Below, in pieces: positions 53,882 through 62,400 of a stretch of DNA of 64,000 nt. Below the pieces are notes generated by a model that saw nothing but the letters and a program-made list of their open reading frames with translations, did not search any database and had not been told where the DNA came from. A program made the position numbers and the translations under genes. How positions within the stretch are numbered: position 1 is the stretch's first letter; the number at the start of each line of letters is the position of its first letter. Source of the stretch: Paraburkholderia dioscoreae (GTDB taxonomy: Bacteria > Pseudomonadota > Gammaproteobacteria > Burkholderiales > Burkholderiaceae); assembly GCF_902459535.1 (NCBI RefSeq), contig NZ_LR699553.1, positions 1,612,001 through 1,676,000 of the forward strand, given 5' to 3'.

Positions 53882-54112
53882 GCGGACGGCGAGTCGCATC
53901 TGGAAATCAGCCGAGTGTGTCGTTCGCATGAGAAGGCGGCGCGCTCGACGTCCACGCGCTGCGCTGCCAGTCTTCGCCATTTCGCAAATAGGGTTTGAAC
54001 AGGGTACATCCTATTGGTAGGGATACCCATTCGCATGTACCTTGAAAGCGTGAAGGTGCGCGCACGGAGCACGGGACAGATGCTGCGGCGCGGAGGAGAC
54101 AGGAGACGCGAC

Positions 54113-55090
54113 GTGCAGAATCCTTCGACCGAATGGTCAACCAGCGACGTTCCTTTGGGCGACCGCACCGACGCCTGGGAATCGGTACTCAGTGCGAGTT
54201 ATCGCGAGTGGCAGGTTCCGCGTCGTCTTCCGGCCACGTTCTATGCCCATGTGAAGCAGCACGACTTCGCCGGGGCGGGGATTGTCGAGACAGTTTGCGA
54301 CCCTTGCATGGGACAACGTACGCGCGGACACGTCCGCCACGACGATGAGCTTTACGTCGGCGTTCAATTGACGACCGCCGGCCGCGAGCGGTTCAGGATC
54401 GGAGATTCCGGTGTGGAGGTCGCCTCGGGCGATGTCGTCGTCTGGACAACCGACCAGGTTGTCGAGTTCGAGGTTCTCGAGCGCCTGCACAAGGTCACCT
54501 TGATGATTCCCTGGTCGGTGATGCGTGAGCGCTTACCGGAACGCAAACACCCGCCCACCGGCGGCAAGATCGAAAGCCGCACGGGCGTTGGCTCGCTGCT
54601 CGCCGTTCACCTGCTCGCGCTTTCAAATGAAATCGCGACGCTCGACGAGAGCGTTCAAGGCCCCGTCAACAGGTCCACACTCGAGCTGCTGGGTATCGCG
54701 CTATCAGGTCAGCAACCGTCTGCAACGTTCGATGCGAGCGCGGCCATGCTTCGGCGCGTGCAGGACTTCATTCTGCAACATCTGCACGAAGACGATCTGA
54801 ATCCAACCCGAATTGCCGAAGCAAACCGCATTTCGCTGCGCTATCTGCATATGCTTTTTCAGCGCAGCGACATGACCGTCTCGGGGTGGATTCTGGACAG
54901 ACGGCTGCATGCCTGCAAGCTGGCTCTGACGGATCCCGCCTACAACCGCCAGCACATCTCGGAGATCGCATTCCGCTGGGGTTTCAATTCGACCAGCCAT
55001 TTTTGCCGGGCGTTCAAGGAAAAATATGGAGCCTCTCCGGGCGACGTGCGCCGGACGGTGGGGGCCGGGCCTGCAGATGAGCCGGCATGA
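54113..55090 (+). CDS. AraC-family transcriptional regulator (FeaR/NphR-like)
   Basis: 325 residues from GTG 54113, with AGGAG 7 nt upstream; the frame extends to 54014. An N-terminal cupin-like AraC_binding_2 domain (about 25-190: YVGVQLTTAGRERFRIG, SGDVVVWTTDQV) and a C-terminal AraC DNA-binding domain (215-315: NRISLRYLHMLFQRSDMTVS, ISEIAFRWGFNSTSHFCRAF). Convergent with the cupin-NTF2-SDR-SDR operon, which it may activate. Confidence 0.9.
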   Translation: MQNPSTEWSTSDVPLGDRTDAWESVLSASYREWQVPRRLPATFYAHVKQHDFAGAGIVETVCDPCMGQRTRGHVRHDDELYVGVQLTTAGRERFRIGDSGVEVASGDVVVWTTDQVVEFEVLERLHKVTLMIPWSVMRERLPERKHPPTGGKIESRTGVGSLLAVHLLALSNEIATLDESVQGPVNRSTLELLGIALSGQQPSATFDASAAMLRRVQDFILQHLHEDDLNPTRIAEANRISLRYLHMLFQRSDMTVSGWILDRRLHACKLALTDPAYNRQHISEIAFRWGFNSTSHFCRAFKEKYGASPGDVRRTVGAGPADEPA

Positions 55091-55104
55091 CAGGCAGACG
55101 ACAG

Positions 55105-55128
55105 GCGGACAGGAGATGACCTGTCCGC
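55105..55128. terminator. Hairpin between convergent araC-type and SDR genes
   Basis: GCGGACAGG/CCTGTCCGC, a perfect 9-bp stem with a 6-nt loop, 14 nt after the regulator stop. No T-run on the plus strand; may act in both directions. Confidence 0.45.
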
Positions 55129-55189
55129 TCAATAACGAAACTGTCTGGTAAGGCGACGCCACGCCGCGTTGCGCGTTGCGGCCAGCCAG

Positions 55190-55987
55190 TTACACCGAGA
55201 AGCGGCAGAGCGTCTCGCCGCCATCGATGCGAATGAGATCGCCGTGAATGTAACTCGATTCGTCCGAGGCGAGAAATACCGCGAGGTTCGCGATATCTTC
55301 GACTTCGCCCCAGCGTTTCAGCGGAATGGCGTCCGTGAACACCTTGTCGAAGTCTTTGTCGTCGAATAGCGCGCGTGTCAACGACGTTTTCGCATACGTG
55401 GGGCAGATACCGTTGACGCGAATCCTGTCGCGCCCATATTCGATTGCCAGGCAGCGTGTCAGATTAGCGGCCGCGCCCTTCGATATGTTGTAGACGGACT
55501 GCTTCGGGTGGCCTTGCAAGCCGGCAGTCGAAACGATGTTGATGATATTGCCGCCGCGCGCCTGCTTCAGAAATACCTTGATGGCTTCCTGACAGCCGAA
55601 CCACGTGCCTTTCACATTCACGTCGAAGCAGACGTCGAGGTCTTCGACCGCGAACTCGTGGGCAAGCTTGCCGGCCCGATATATACCGGCGTTGTTGACC
55701 ATCACGTCGAGACCGCCGTAGAGCCGGACCGTTTCCTTGACCAGGTTCGCAACCTGGTCGAGCCTCGTCACGTCGCATGCCACATACTGAGCCTTGCCGC
55801 CGGCCCCGGTAATGGCGGCTACGGTAGTCAACTGCGGGTTGCCTTCGAAGCCGCCCTGGTTCGGTGCCTCGTGGATATCGCTGACAACCACGCTGGCACC
55901 TTCCGCTGCATACGCCATTGCGATGCCGCGACCGAATCCCGAACTTGCGCCCGTGACGATGGCGACCTTTCCTTTGAGCCTTTCCAT
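55190..55987 (-). CDS. SDR-family oxidoreductase
   Basis: 265 residues. Classical SDR: VAIVTGASSGFGRGIA, VNNAGIY, Ser in NIVSTAGLQG, and YNISKGAAANLTR (YxxxK). It carries the insert APNQGGFEGNP after the second beta strand, typical of a subset with aspartate-linked NAD preference (VVSDI). Last gene of a leftward operon; 54 nt after the next SDR. Confidence 0.9.
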   Translation of the reverse strand: MERLKGKVAIVTGASSGFGRGIAMAYAAEGASVVVSDIHEAPNQGGFEGNPQLTTVAAITGAGGKAQYVACDVTRLDQVANLVKETVRLYGGLDVMVNNAGIYRAGKLAHEFAVEDLDVCFDVNVKGTWFGCQEAIKVFLKQARGGNIINIVSTAGLQGHPKQSVYNISKGAAANLTRCLAIEYGRDRIRVNGICPTYAKTSLTRALFDDKDFDKVFTDAIPLKRWGEVEDIANLAVFLASDESSYIHGDLIRIDGGETLCRFSV

Positions 55988-56041
55988 GAATCCTCCTGGG
56001 AGAAAGGATGGCCAGCCGCAACGGGTTGGCCGTTACCGCGT

Positions 56042-56857
56042 TCAGCGTGCCGTAAAGGCGCCGTCGACTGTGAGCATGGAACCCGTCATCCACTCCGCGT
56101 CGTCGGAAGCGAGGAATAGCGCGGCTCTCGCGACATCGTCCGCGGTGCCGACGCGCGGCCACGGCGTCAGGTCGTGAAGCAGCTTGTTGGTATCGTCGTT
56201 TTCGAGGAAGGAGCGCACCATCGCGGTTGCGAGAAACCCGGGGCAGATCGCGTTCACGTTGATGCGCTCGGGCGCGAAGTCGAGTGCGAGTTCGCGTGTC
56301 AGATTGACGACCGCTCCCTTCGACGCGCAATAAGCCGGTTCGAGCGCCAGCCCGACCAGGCCGCCGATGGACGCGATGTTGACGATCCGGCCACGGACCT
56401 GGGCGCCGGTCGACGTCGTCAGCGGTTCCTGTTTCATGAACTGCGTGATAGCGTACTTGCAACCGAGCCAAACGCCTTTTGCATTCACGTTCATCGTGAA
56501 ATCGTATTGCTCTTCCGTCTCGTCGATGATGCTGTGCAGACCGGTAAACACGCCCGCGTTGTTGACGATGATGTCGAGCCGGCCGAAGGTCGAAACCGCA
56601 TGGCCGATGATCTTCTGGACGTCGGCCGCTTTGCTGGCGTCCGCCGCGATGAACGTGGTCTTGCCGCCTTCCCGGGTGATGACCGCATCGGTATCGGTTT
56701 CGATATCCTTCTCGTAGCCGCCTTGCAGTGCCGACTTCTTCAGATCAGAGCAGACGACATGCGCGCCCTCGCGCGCGAGAGCTAGCGCGATTGCTCGTCC
56801 ATTTCCCGAACTGGAACCGGTTACGACGGCGACGCGACTTTCAAGTTTGCGGGTCAA
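56042..56857 (-). CDS. SDR-family oxidoreductase
   Basis: 271 residues from TTG 56857, chosen because AAGGAG lies 6 nt upstream and the protein then begins just before VAVVTGSSSGNGRAIALA; the frame runs to 57037 without family character. NNAGVF, Ser in NIASIGGLVG, YCASKGAVVNLTR (YxxxK). About 40 percent similar by eye to its neighbour, suggesting an old duplication. NAD-type acidic residue in VVCSDLKK. Confidence 0.88.
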   Translation of the reverse strand: MTRKLESRVAVVTGSSSGNGRAIALALAREGAHVVCSDLKKSALQGGYEKDIETDTDAVITREGGKTTFIAADASKAADVQKIIGHAVSTFGRLDIIVNNAGVFTGLHSIIDETEEQYDFTMNVNAKGVWLGCKYAITQFMKQEPLTTSTGAQVRGRIVNIASIGGLVGLALEPAYCASKGAVVNLTRELALDFAPERINVNAICPGFLATAMVRSFLENDDTNKLLHDLTPWPRVGTADDVARAALFLASDDAEWMTGSMLTVDGAFTAR

Positions 56858-56940
56858 GATTGTCTCCTTGAGTAGTAGTACTTTCGAATGACTTCGCGTT
56901 ACATGATTCGTAGACGATGCGTGACGCCCGATGTGCCCGG

Positions 56941-57297
56941 TCAGGCGGGAAATGCCGTGAACGTATGAACCGCAATTTTTCCGTCCTTGACGACCAGTGT
57001 GTCCGTTGCCAGGGTAACCCAGGGCTTCGCCTCCCACGCGAGGTATGCCACGTCGCGCACCGTGCTCATGCTCGTAATCCTGAACGCCGGCCAGAACGCC
57101 GGGTCCGCGCCGTCAAGGAAGGCCTTGAAGAAGCCGGTTATCTCCTCGCGGCCGCGAAAGGTCTTGTCCGGCGTGACGAGCGCGGAGTCGTCGTCATAAT
57201 CCTTGAGAATCTCCGCAACGCCGTGAGCAAAGGCGCCGAGATGATGGTCGAGGATCTGCCTGGTTGCAGCTTCGGTCTGTTCAGAGGAATTTGACAT
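56941..57297 (-). CDS. NTF2/SnoaL-like protein
   Basis: 118 residues from ATG 57297. NTF2-like cone fold: QILDHHLGAFAHGVAEILKD, YDDDSALVTPDKTFRGREEI, FFKAFLDG and VKDGKIAVHTFTAF. Such proteins are small isomerases, hydrolases or ligand carriers. Third position of the cupin operon, 79 nt after the cupin gene. Confidence 0.85.
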   Translation of the reverse strand: MSNSSEQTEAATRQILDHHLGAFAHGVAEILKDYDDDSALVTPDKTFRGREEITGFFKAFLDGADPAFWPAFRITSMSTVRDVAYLAWEAKPWVTLATDTLVVKDGKIAVHTFTAFPA

Positions 57298-57376
57298 GTC
57301 GAATGTCCACAGGAGGGGCGGCGGGATGTATCGGCAACGATGAGCGTGCCGATACATGACATGGAAAGCGGACTTT

Positions 57377-57814
57377 TCAGCCCGCGTACGCGCGCTGGGC
57401 TTCGTCCCAGGTGACCACCACGATTGGCGTGCCGTCTTCCTTGATAAAGGAAAGCGGGCCGAGGAACGTCATATAAAACTCACTGTCGACCGGGAACGAG
57501 GTTTTGTCGTGACGGGCATTGGCAGACTCGTAGCCGTATGCCGGCGCCACGACGGTGTCGCCGCCATCCTCGCTGCCGCCACGGACGTCCATGCGGCCTT
57601 TTGTCAGCAGATATTCGCCTGGCCCGACGTGAAAGTGAGAGTTAAAGGACGAGCCGGCCGGACAGTCGAAAATCGCAGTCCACGCGCCCATCTCGGGCGA
57701 GGCGTGGAGCATCTTCCAGCGAATGCCGCCTCGGGAAAGTGCGTCCGGGAAGGGCTTCCACGGAATGTCGTCGATCTGAACGGCTTCTTCGCGAACCTTC
57801 GGTTTGATTTCCAT
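57377..57814 (-). CDS. Cupin-domain protein (acetylacetone dioxygenase/ChrR-like)
   Basis: 145 residues from ATG 57814 (GGAG 6 nt upstream). One cupin barrel with metal motif FNSHFHVGPGEYLLTKGRMD (His, His, Glu) and second strand pair near FYMTFLGPLSFI. Related to cupins annotated as acetylacetone-cleaving or dihydroxyacetophenone dioxygenases. Heads a four-gene operon with an NTF2-like protein and two SDRs; a dioxygenase step on a ketone or diketone is plausible but unproven. Confidence 0.85.
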   Translation of the reverse strand: MEIKPKVREEAVQIDDIPWKPFPDALSRGGIRWKMLHASPEMGAWTAIFDCPAGSSFNSHFHVGPGEYLLTKGRMDVRGGSEDGGDTVVAPAYGYESANARHDKTSFPVDSEFYMTFLGPLSFIKEDGTPIVVVTWDEAQRAYAG

Positions 57815-58085
57815 CGTCGTCTCCTGATTTCGCCGAACCAGAATCGAGTTCGGTAAGGTTTGTGGGTGAAACAACGATATCGCAGGCAACGAGACAAAGA
57901 TTGCACGCTAGCGCAACTCGGGTTGCCTGACAGTGCAGTGGAGGTGTGGAGGTGTGCGGACGCCAATGCACGGCTTCGATTTCTTCGCCGCGTACCGGAA
58001 ACGGAATGACTCATGCATCGGGCCACCCAATGTCTGGCGTCCATGATTTGCGCCGCACGCCGAGGGACTTCTCAGGGTGCGAAAC
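57815..58085. other. Leader of the cupin operon
   Basis: About 270 bp on the promoter side of the cupin operon. No gene or clear operator was seen. It adjoins a LysR-type remnant. Confidence 0.4.
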
Positions 58086-58262
58086 TCAGGCTCCGCTCAC
58101 CGTACGTGCAATGGTGTCGCAGAGCCACTGCTGCGCCGCTGAATCCTCAGGGCGAAGTTGCCAGCAAAGGTCGACATCGAAAGACGAGACAGGAAACGGC
58201 AGTGGCAGCGGGCGCACGCAAATCCTGCACAGGCGGGCCAACGCCGATTGTTCGCCCCGTAG
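58086..58262 (-). pseudogene. C-terminal remnant of a LysR-family regulator
   Basis: The frame reads VRPLPLPFPVSSFDVDLCWQ then AQQWLCDTIARTVSGA and a stop, matching the last residues of LysR substrate-binding domains (PLPFPLPPFDVDLYWH, HRWLRELI). Everything upstream is missing. The intact gene may once have regulated the cupin operon. Confidence 0.5.
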
Positions 58263-58381
58263 CAATTGTGATTTCACGCTATCGGCATAGAAAAAAGATA
58301 GGTCCCACCTAAACTGAATTCTGTCAGCGGCGCGCGTCTCACCGACTTGCACCGCTCTTGAAACCGGATTAGGGATCCATC

Positions 58382-58657
58382 ATGAAAAACAGACTTCTTG
58401 CGATGTTGCTCGTTGCGGCCACTACCTCCATCGCTGCGCCTGCATTTGCCAGCGGCTATGGACCGGCGCCTTCCTACCGTCCTTCGGTCGGGGCTCCCGC
58501 GTCACAACGAGGCCAGAGCGCACAAACCGTCGCAGCGGAACGCAACGATGCGGTCGGCTCCGTCAATGATTCGTACGGCGGCGTGGTTGCGCAGTCCGTG
58601 GCGTCTGGCAGCCGTCAACCTGACCAGTCGGCTGCTCGCCTGTACTCGCGTCATTAA
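58382..58657 (+). CDS. DUF4148-type small exported protein
   Basis: 91 residues. Signal peptide (KNRLLAMLLVAATTSIAAPAFAS) followed by a low-complexity mature part with AERNDAVGSVNDSYGGV and a C-terminal Leu-Tyr-Ser-Arg-His. DUF4148 proteins are numerous in Burkholderia and of unknown role, predicted periplasmic. Confidence 0.8.
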   Translation: MKNRLLAMLLVAATTSIAAPAFASGYGPAPSYRPSVGAPASQRGQSAQTVAAERNDAVGSVNDSYGGVVAQSVASGSRQPDQSAARLYSRH

Positions 58658-58700
58658 TTCGAAAGGCGTCTGCTGATCAAGGCTGCAGCGAGGTGTCGAA

Positions 58701-59060
58701 ATGCTGAAGATTATTCAAGGTGCGGTCGTGATCGCTGTGCTGATGCTTTATCTGGCGCCCGCAATGATTGCCGACGCCAGAAACCGGGAAGACGCCTTTG
58801 CGGTGACGATGGTGAACATTCTGCTCGGGTGGACGGTTCTGGGCTGGTTCGCTGCGCTGATATGGGCGCGGCATCCGATCAGCGACCGTCGATTGAAGCA
58901 CTTCGCAAGACGGGCGCAACGCGCAGTTGCACGCGTTACCATCAACGCAATCGTTGCCCGATCCGAAGGTCGTGCCAGTTCAATCCCGGTGGTCAACCCT
59001 CGGCTGGTGCCGTTGGTAGCGCGCATTGCGGCAAGGAGCAATCGCTGCCCAAGGAATTGA
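58701..59060 (+). CDS. Superinfection immunity (Imm_superinfect)-family membrane protein
   Basis: 119 residues. Two hydrophobic segments (about 6-22 and 36-55) around RNREDAFAVTMVNILLGWTV, the hallmark of the T4 Imm-like family, then a basic tail with many arginines. In T4 Imm blocks DNA injection by a second phage; chromosomal homologues are common and their role is unknown. No phage genes lie nearby. Confidence 0.75.
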   Translation: MLKIIQGAVVIAVLMLYLAPAMIADARNREDAFAVTMVNILLGWTVLGWFAALIWARHPISDRRLKHFARRAQRAVARVTINAIVARSEGRASSIPVVNPRLVPLVARIAARSNRCPRN

Positions 59061-59086
59061 GTTTTTTCCGCATGGCAAGGTACGGT

Positions 59087-59305
59087 CTACCCGTGGCTGT
59101 CGATCCATGCGCGAGCCCATTCGAGTCCAGCCTGCTGCGCGCCCTCGTCAGTATCGAAAAAGCCAAGGACACCGGACGCTTCAATCACCCTGTTGTTTTG
59201 AGTAATGGTTCCGCTGGCAGCGTAAGGTCCAGGTCGATGCGGTTCCTCATGCTGCTGTATTGCATGTCCCCAGATGTTGTAGCCGTGGTAGGTTTCCGAT
59301 TCCAT
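59087..59305 (-). CDS. Small hypothetical protein
   Basis: 72 residues, cytoplasmic. Contains YHGYNIWGHAIQQ, YAASGTITQNNRVIEASGV and ends EWARAWIDSHG, a pattern seen in small Burkholderia proteins without known function. The ATG overlaps the stop of the upstream gene (TAATG), supporting a two-gene operon. Confidence 0.65.
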   Translation of the reverse strand: MESETYHGYNIWGHAIQQHEEPHRPGPYAASGTITQNNRVIEASGVLGFFDTDEGAQQAGLEWARAWIDSHG

Positions 59306-59655
59306 TAACGCGACACCCCGACATAAGCCTGGCGGGAATCGACCCGCAGGATGTTCCCCTCAGGCGTGATCTGCCGCGGGATGTCTGTCAGATCAGGTGT
59401 TGCGGTTCGCGAATCCGCCGGGATTTCACGCTGTTTCGCAATCAACTTCGGCGCGGGCGCCCGAGCGCTTCGTGCATGATATTTCACGGTCCGCGAAGCA
59501 CTGTGCCGATGTATCGACTGTTTATGCGACAGTTTGGCGGGCGGTGCGTCGGCCCGCGCCTCAGGCGGATTCCAGACTTCCACATAGCGTTCGCCTGCCG
59601 ACACAGTAGAAACAACTGTCAGCAGCAGTGCGCCGAGGCCCAAGAATCGAAGCAT
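59305..59655 (-). CDS. Small exported hypothetical protein
   Basis: 116 residues from ATG 59655; the frame extends to 59694. Signal peptide LRFLGLGALLLTVVSTVSA, then a basic, Ser/His/Pro-rich mature region (HKQSIHRHSASRTVKYHARS) and a C-terminus DSRQAYVGVSR. No recognised domain. Its stop overlaps the next start. Confidence 0.6.
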   Translation of the reverse strand: MLRFLGLGALLLTVVSTVSAGERYVEVWNPPEARADAPPAKLSHKQSIHRHSASRTVKYHARSARAPAPKLIAKQREIPADSRTATPDLTDIPRQITPEGNILRVDSRQAYVGVSR

Positions 59656-59958
59656 GTCTTCTCCGTATTTTTCCAGTCGTTCCAAACCTTGCACGACTCA
59701 CGGTTCCTACGCATGAGGCGCCGTCGCATGCGGCCACACGGCGGTCGCGCACCCAACATCGCGACGGAAGTCCGTGCGGGATACTGTACATTCATACAGG
59801 TATTTTGGCAAACAATGACATCGTCGTTGTCGCGCTCGCCAACCCGCTAATGACCAGGTTATCGGGAATGCGGCCTCGGGAATGCGGCCACGTCACTCCT
59901 TTCTCCGCTTCACGCTGCGTGCAGCAGTAATCCAGACGGACATAGACCTTGCGTCGAT
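59656..59958. other. Intergenic region
   Basis: About 300 bp between the phosphoesterase stop and the small exported protein gene, both leftward. Short plus-strand open frames have no coding character; no structured element seen. Confidence 0.4.
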
Positions 59959-61320
59959 TCACGACGCGCCCTTGTAGGTCGCGACAAAGCCCGCGAGGTC
60001 TCCCCAGTTCGGCGAAGACAGCAATTCCGGATGATCCTGCTGAACTTTGAGCGCGACGCTACGAAAGGCTTGTGCACATGCCGAAAGGCCAACTGGCTGC
60101 GAAACGGGAGACGGTACAGGTGAGTTTCCCGGCATTGGCACATTCAGCCTGGGCGCAGGGCCCGGCGTTTTCATTTCGGAAAGGGCGGAACTGAGCTTCG
60201 AAAGTTGTGTGCGTGCACTGACCGGGGCGGAGTACGTGCCGCCGGCGTTGAATTTATCCGCGAGAAGCTGAAGGATCGACGTATGGTCCAGGTCGCCGGA
60301 AAAGACGCCGCCCGGCGTGACATAGGGCGAGATCAGGAATGCTGGTACCCGCAGCCCGGTAGTCTGAAACCGATATCCGGCAACGTCGGTCGGGATATCG
60401 AGGGGACTGACATGATCGAAGAACCCTCCATGCTCGTCGTACGTGACGATCATCAGCGTCTCATTCCATCGCTCTGACGTGGAAATCGTTTGATAGATGT
60501 CGGCGAGGAACGCTTGCCCTGGAGCAACGCCGGTAGGCGAATGGTCGTCATTCGGAGTCCGGTGTGGCCCGTCCGTGTATTCCGGTTCGATGAAAATGAC
60601 TTGAGGCATGTTCGAACCGTTCGTCCAGTCTGCCTTGAAGCGCGAATACCGCCTGAACCTGCCGCCAATGCCATCCAACGGCAAGGCGAGCGACGTCACT
60701 ATTTCGGGCAACCACTTGGGCATCAGGCTGAAGAACGGGAAAAATCCTCCCGACTGGTAGACACACCAGCTTGTGGCGTGTGCGGTCAGCCAGTCATATA
60801 CCAGGGACTGCTGTGGGAGAAAACCAGAAACGTTGTCGCTAATCGCACTCTCTCCCGACATGGCCATCAGGCGATTGGCCTGGGTTCCGGTCGGAAGCGG
60901 CGCAAACCAGCTATCGCAAATCGTGAAATGGTTTGCGAAGAAATCGTAAACAGGCAGCGCATCGGCGGTGTAATAGCCCATTACCATCGAGAGATCGGCT
61001 GGCGCAGGGTGTCGTGCCGCGTAGCTTGCAACGAACCCACCCAGTTCGGGGCAGCCTCCACTCGCGCACGGCGTGTTTATTTGTATCGAAATCGGCGTGC
61101 GGTCGTGCGGAGGGTCGGGGATCAGTTGGGTCGCCGGCGAGAGAGCATGGATCGCATATGTCCTGTCGTCGTAAAGATTCGCGAAATTCTGCTGCCACGC
61201 GGGGTCGGCAGAGAGTCCGTTGACGTCTTTTCCGTCGAGGCTCAGATAACCGAGAACATGGTCGAACGACCGGTTCTCCATCATGACGATGATGATGGTT
61301 TTAATGCTGTCCATTGACAT
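59959..61320 (-). CDS. Phospholipase C/acid phosphatase-type phosphoesterase
   Basis: 453 residues from ATG 61320 (GGAGG 4 nt upstream). Phosphoesterase family: TIIIVMMENRSFDHVLGYLS at the N-terminus, NHFTICDSWFAPLPTGTQAN, VIFIEPEYTD, IVTYDEHGGFFDHV and LISPYVTPG. Relatives hydrolyse phosphatidylcholine or phosphate monoesters outside the cytoplasm. At this start there is no signal peptide; the upstream in-frame sequence has SRSRSFLRGANLAGDM, a possible broken Tat signal. Localisation is therefore uncertain. Confidence 0.88.
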   Translation of the reverse strand: MSMDSIKTIIIVMMENRSFDHVLGYLSLDGKDVNGLSADPAWQQNFANLYDDRTYAIHALSPATQLIPDPPHDRTPISIQINTPCASGGCPELGGFVASYAARHPAPADLSMVMGYYTADALPVYDFFANHFTICDSWFAPLPTGTQANRLMAMSGESAISDNVSGFLPQQSLVYDWLTAHATSWCVYQSGGFFPFFSLMPKWLPEIVTSLALPLDGIGGRFRRYSRFKADWTNGSNMPQVIFIEPEYTDGPHRTPNDDHSPTGVAPGQAFLADIYQTISTSERWNETLMIVTYDEHGGFFDHVSPLDIPTDVAGYRFQTTGLRVPAFLISPYVTPGGVFSGDLDHTSILQLLADKFNAGGTYSAPVSARTQLSKLSSALSEMKTPGPAPRLNVPMPGNSPVPSPVSQPVGLSACAQAFRSVALKVQQDHPELLSSPNWGDLAGFVATYKGAS

Positions 61321-61718
61321 GCTGCCTCCGTACAACGGCATCACAGCGACCATGTCGCCTGCCAGGTTCGCGCCCCGCAGGAAACTACGGGAGCGCGACA
61401 CTGCAGACCTCCTGACGCGAACCTGTCTCCTGCATTGGCGGCTTGCAGCGCGAGCCGGGATCGGATAGCTCAAATACTCGTTGCAGAAGAGCCGCACTTT
61501 CAACGCAGGCTCTATACCAGAGTCTTGCTTCCGGCTAGACGTTAAGGCTAGTTCACGTTACATCGCCGTTCAACTTCAGTTCTCGCTGAAGGCAAGTTGT
61601 TCCCGCTTCGCTCGATCCAATAGGCCTTTGCGAACCCGACTGATGGCAAGCCGTAGGAAGTCGGGTGGATCGGAGGAGAGGAGCATCCGCGCCTGGAGTG
61701 GCGCGGCGCGTGGCGCTT
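61321..61718. other. Intergenic region between phosphoesterase and crcB
   Basis: About 400 bp. The in-frame extension of the phosphoesterase (61321-61503) may be a decayed Tat signal. The rest, including an AT-richer patch at 61495-61600, is presumably the promoter. No other gene supported. Confidence 0.4.
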
Positions 61719-62099
61719 TCAGCGCGACAGCAACGACACCGTTGCGATGCCGAGAATGGTCATCACGAGCGACGCACCCACATGAATCACGATCTCGCCC
61801 GCAGCCCAGCCGAGCCGGCCGTCCTGCAACCGCTGCACGACTTCCGCTGAAAAAGTCGAGAAGGTCGACAGACCGCCCATCAAGCCGGTGATGACGAAGA
61901 GCCGCCATTCCGGTGCGAGCTGCGGCGCCCGCGCAAACCCTGCGACGGCGACGCCGATGACGTAGCCGGCAATCACGTTGGCGGCGAAAGTGCCGAGCGG
62001 CAAGCCGCTGAACAGGCCGTTCAGGCGGATGCCCAGAAACCAGCGAAACAACGAACCGAGCGCGCCGCCGATTCCGACGGCGAGAATGGACCAATACAT
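61719..62099 (-). CDS. crcB: Fluoride exporter CrcB/Fluc
   Basis: 126 residues from ATG 62099. Four membrane helices; family motifs GGALGSLFRWFLG, PLGTFAANVIAGYVIG (the TNxxG-like pore Asn), ITGLMGGLSTFSTFSAE (the Phe box and Ser/Thr track). Dimeric fluoride channel that relieves fluoride toxicity. A fluoride riboswitch lies about 80 nt upstream, fixing the function. Confidence 0.95.
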   Translation of the reverse strand: MYWSILAVGIGGALGSLFRWFLGIRLNGLFSGLPLGTFAANVIAGYVIGVAVAGFARAPQLAPEWRLFVITGLMGGLSTFSTFSAEVVQRLQDGRLGWAAGEIVIHVGASLVMTILGIATVSLLSR

Positions 62100-62177
62100 G
62101 GGAGGCCTGGCAAAACCGGGGGTGTCGACAAACCGGGCTGAGCATGGAGCGCGATGCTGCGTCCGCAATCATCCGGG

Positions 62178-62230
62178 CGAGCAGGCATCATCAGCCACAA
62201 GGGCGGTTAAAGGAGAATGCCATCTCCAGC
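62178..62230 (-). ncRNA. Fluoride riboswitch (crcB motif)
   Basis: On the minus strand the RNA reads GGAG-ATGGCATT-CTCC (P1 stem and loop), TTTAACCGCC, then GGCTGATGATGCCTGCT. These are the conserved blocks of the crcB motif: GAUGGCAUU, AACCGCC and GGCUGAUGAUGCC(U)GCU, with the GGCAT/ATGCC pseudoknot. Placed in the leader of crcB, it should switch expression on when fluoride binds. Confidence 0.93.
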
Positions 62231-62279
62231 GCAGGAGTCTAACACCGGCGAGGGCATGTGGGGACAGTTCGGCGTGGGC

Positions 62280-62309
62280 GCGGACAGCCCGCCGGCCCGC
62301 GCTGTCCGC
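62280..62309. repeat. Inverted repeat downstream of amtB
   Basis: GCGGACAGC/GCTGTCCGC, a perfect 9-bp stem with a 12-nt GC-rich loop, about 90 nt after the amtB stop. It may stabilise the transcript end or terminate it; there is no T-run. Confidence 0.5.
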
Positions 62310-62400
62310 CCGGATCCGGCATGCCCGGTGGCGAGGCGCACGTGCGGGAGCCGGAGCCGCCAGTGCGCTCATGCGAAGCAAAACCGCCGCCGAAGCTTTC

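Noticed and set aside
59260..59850. Plus-strand open frame of 196 codons
   Set aside because: Antisense to two small leftward genes joined by a TAATG overlap; no domain and Arg/Cys-rich composition.
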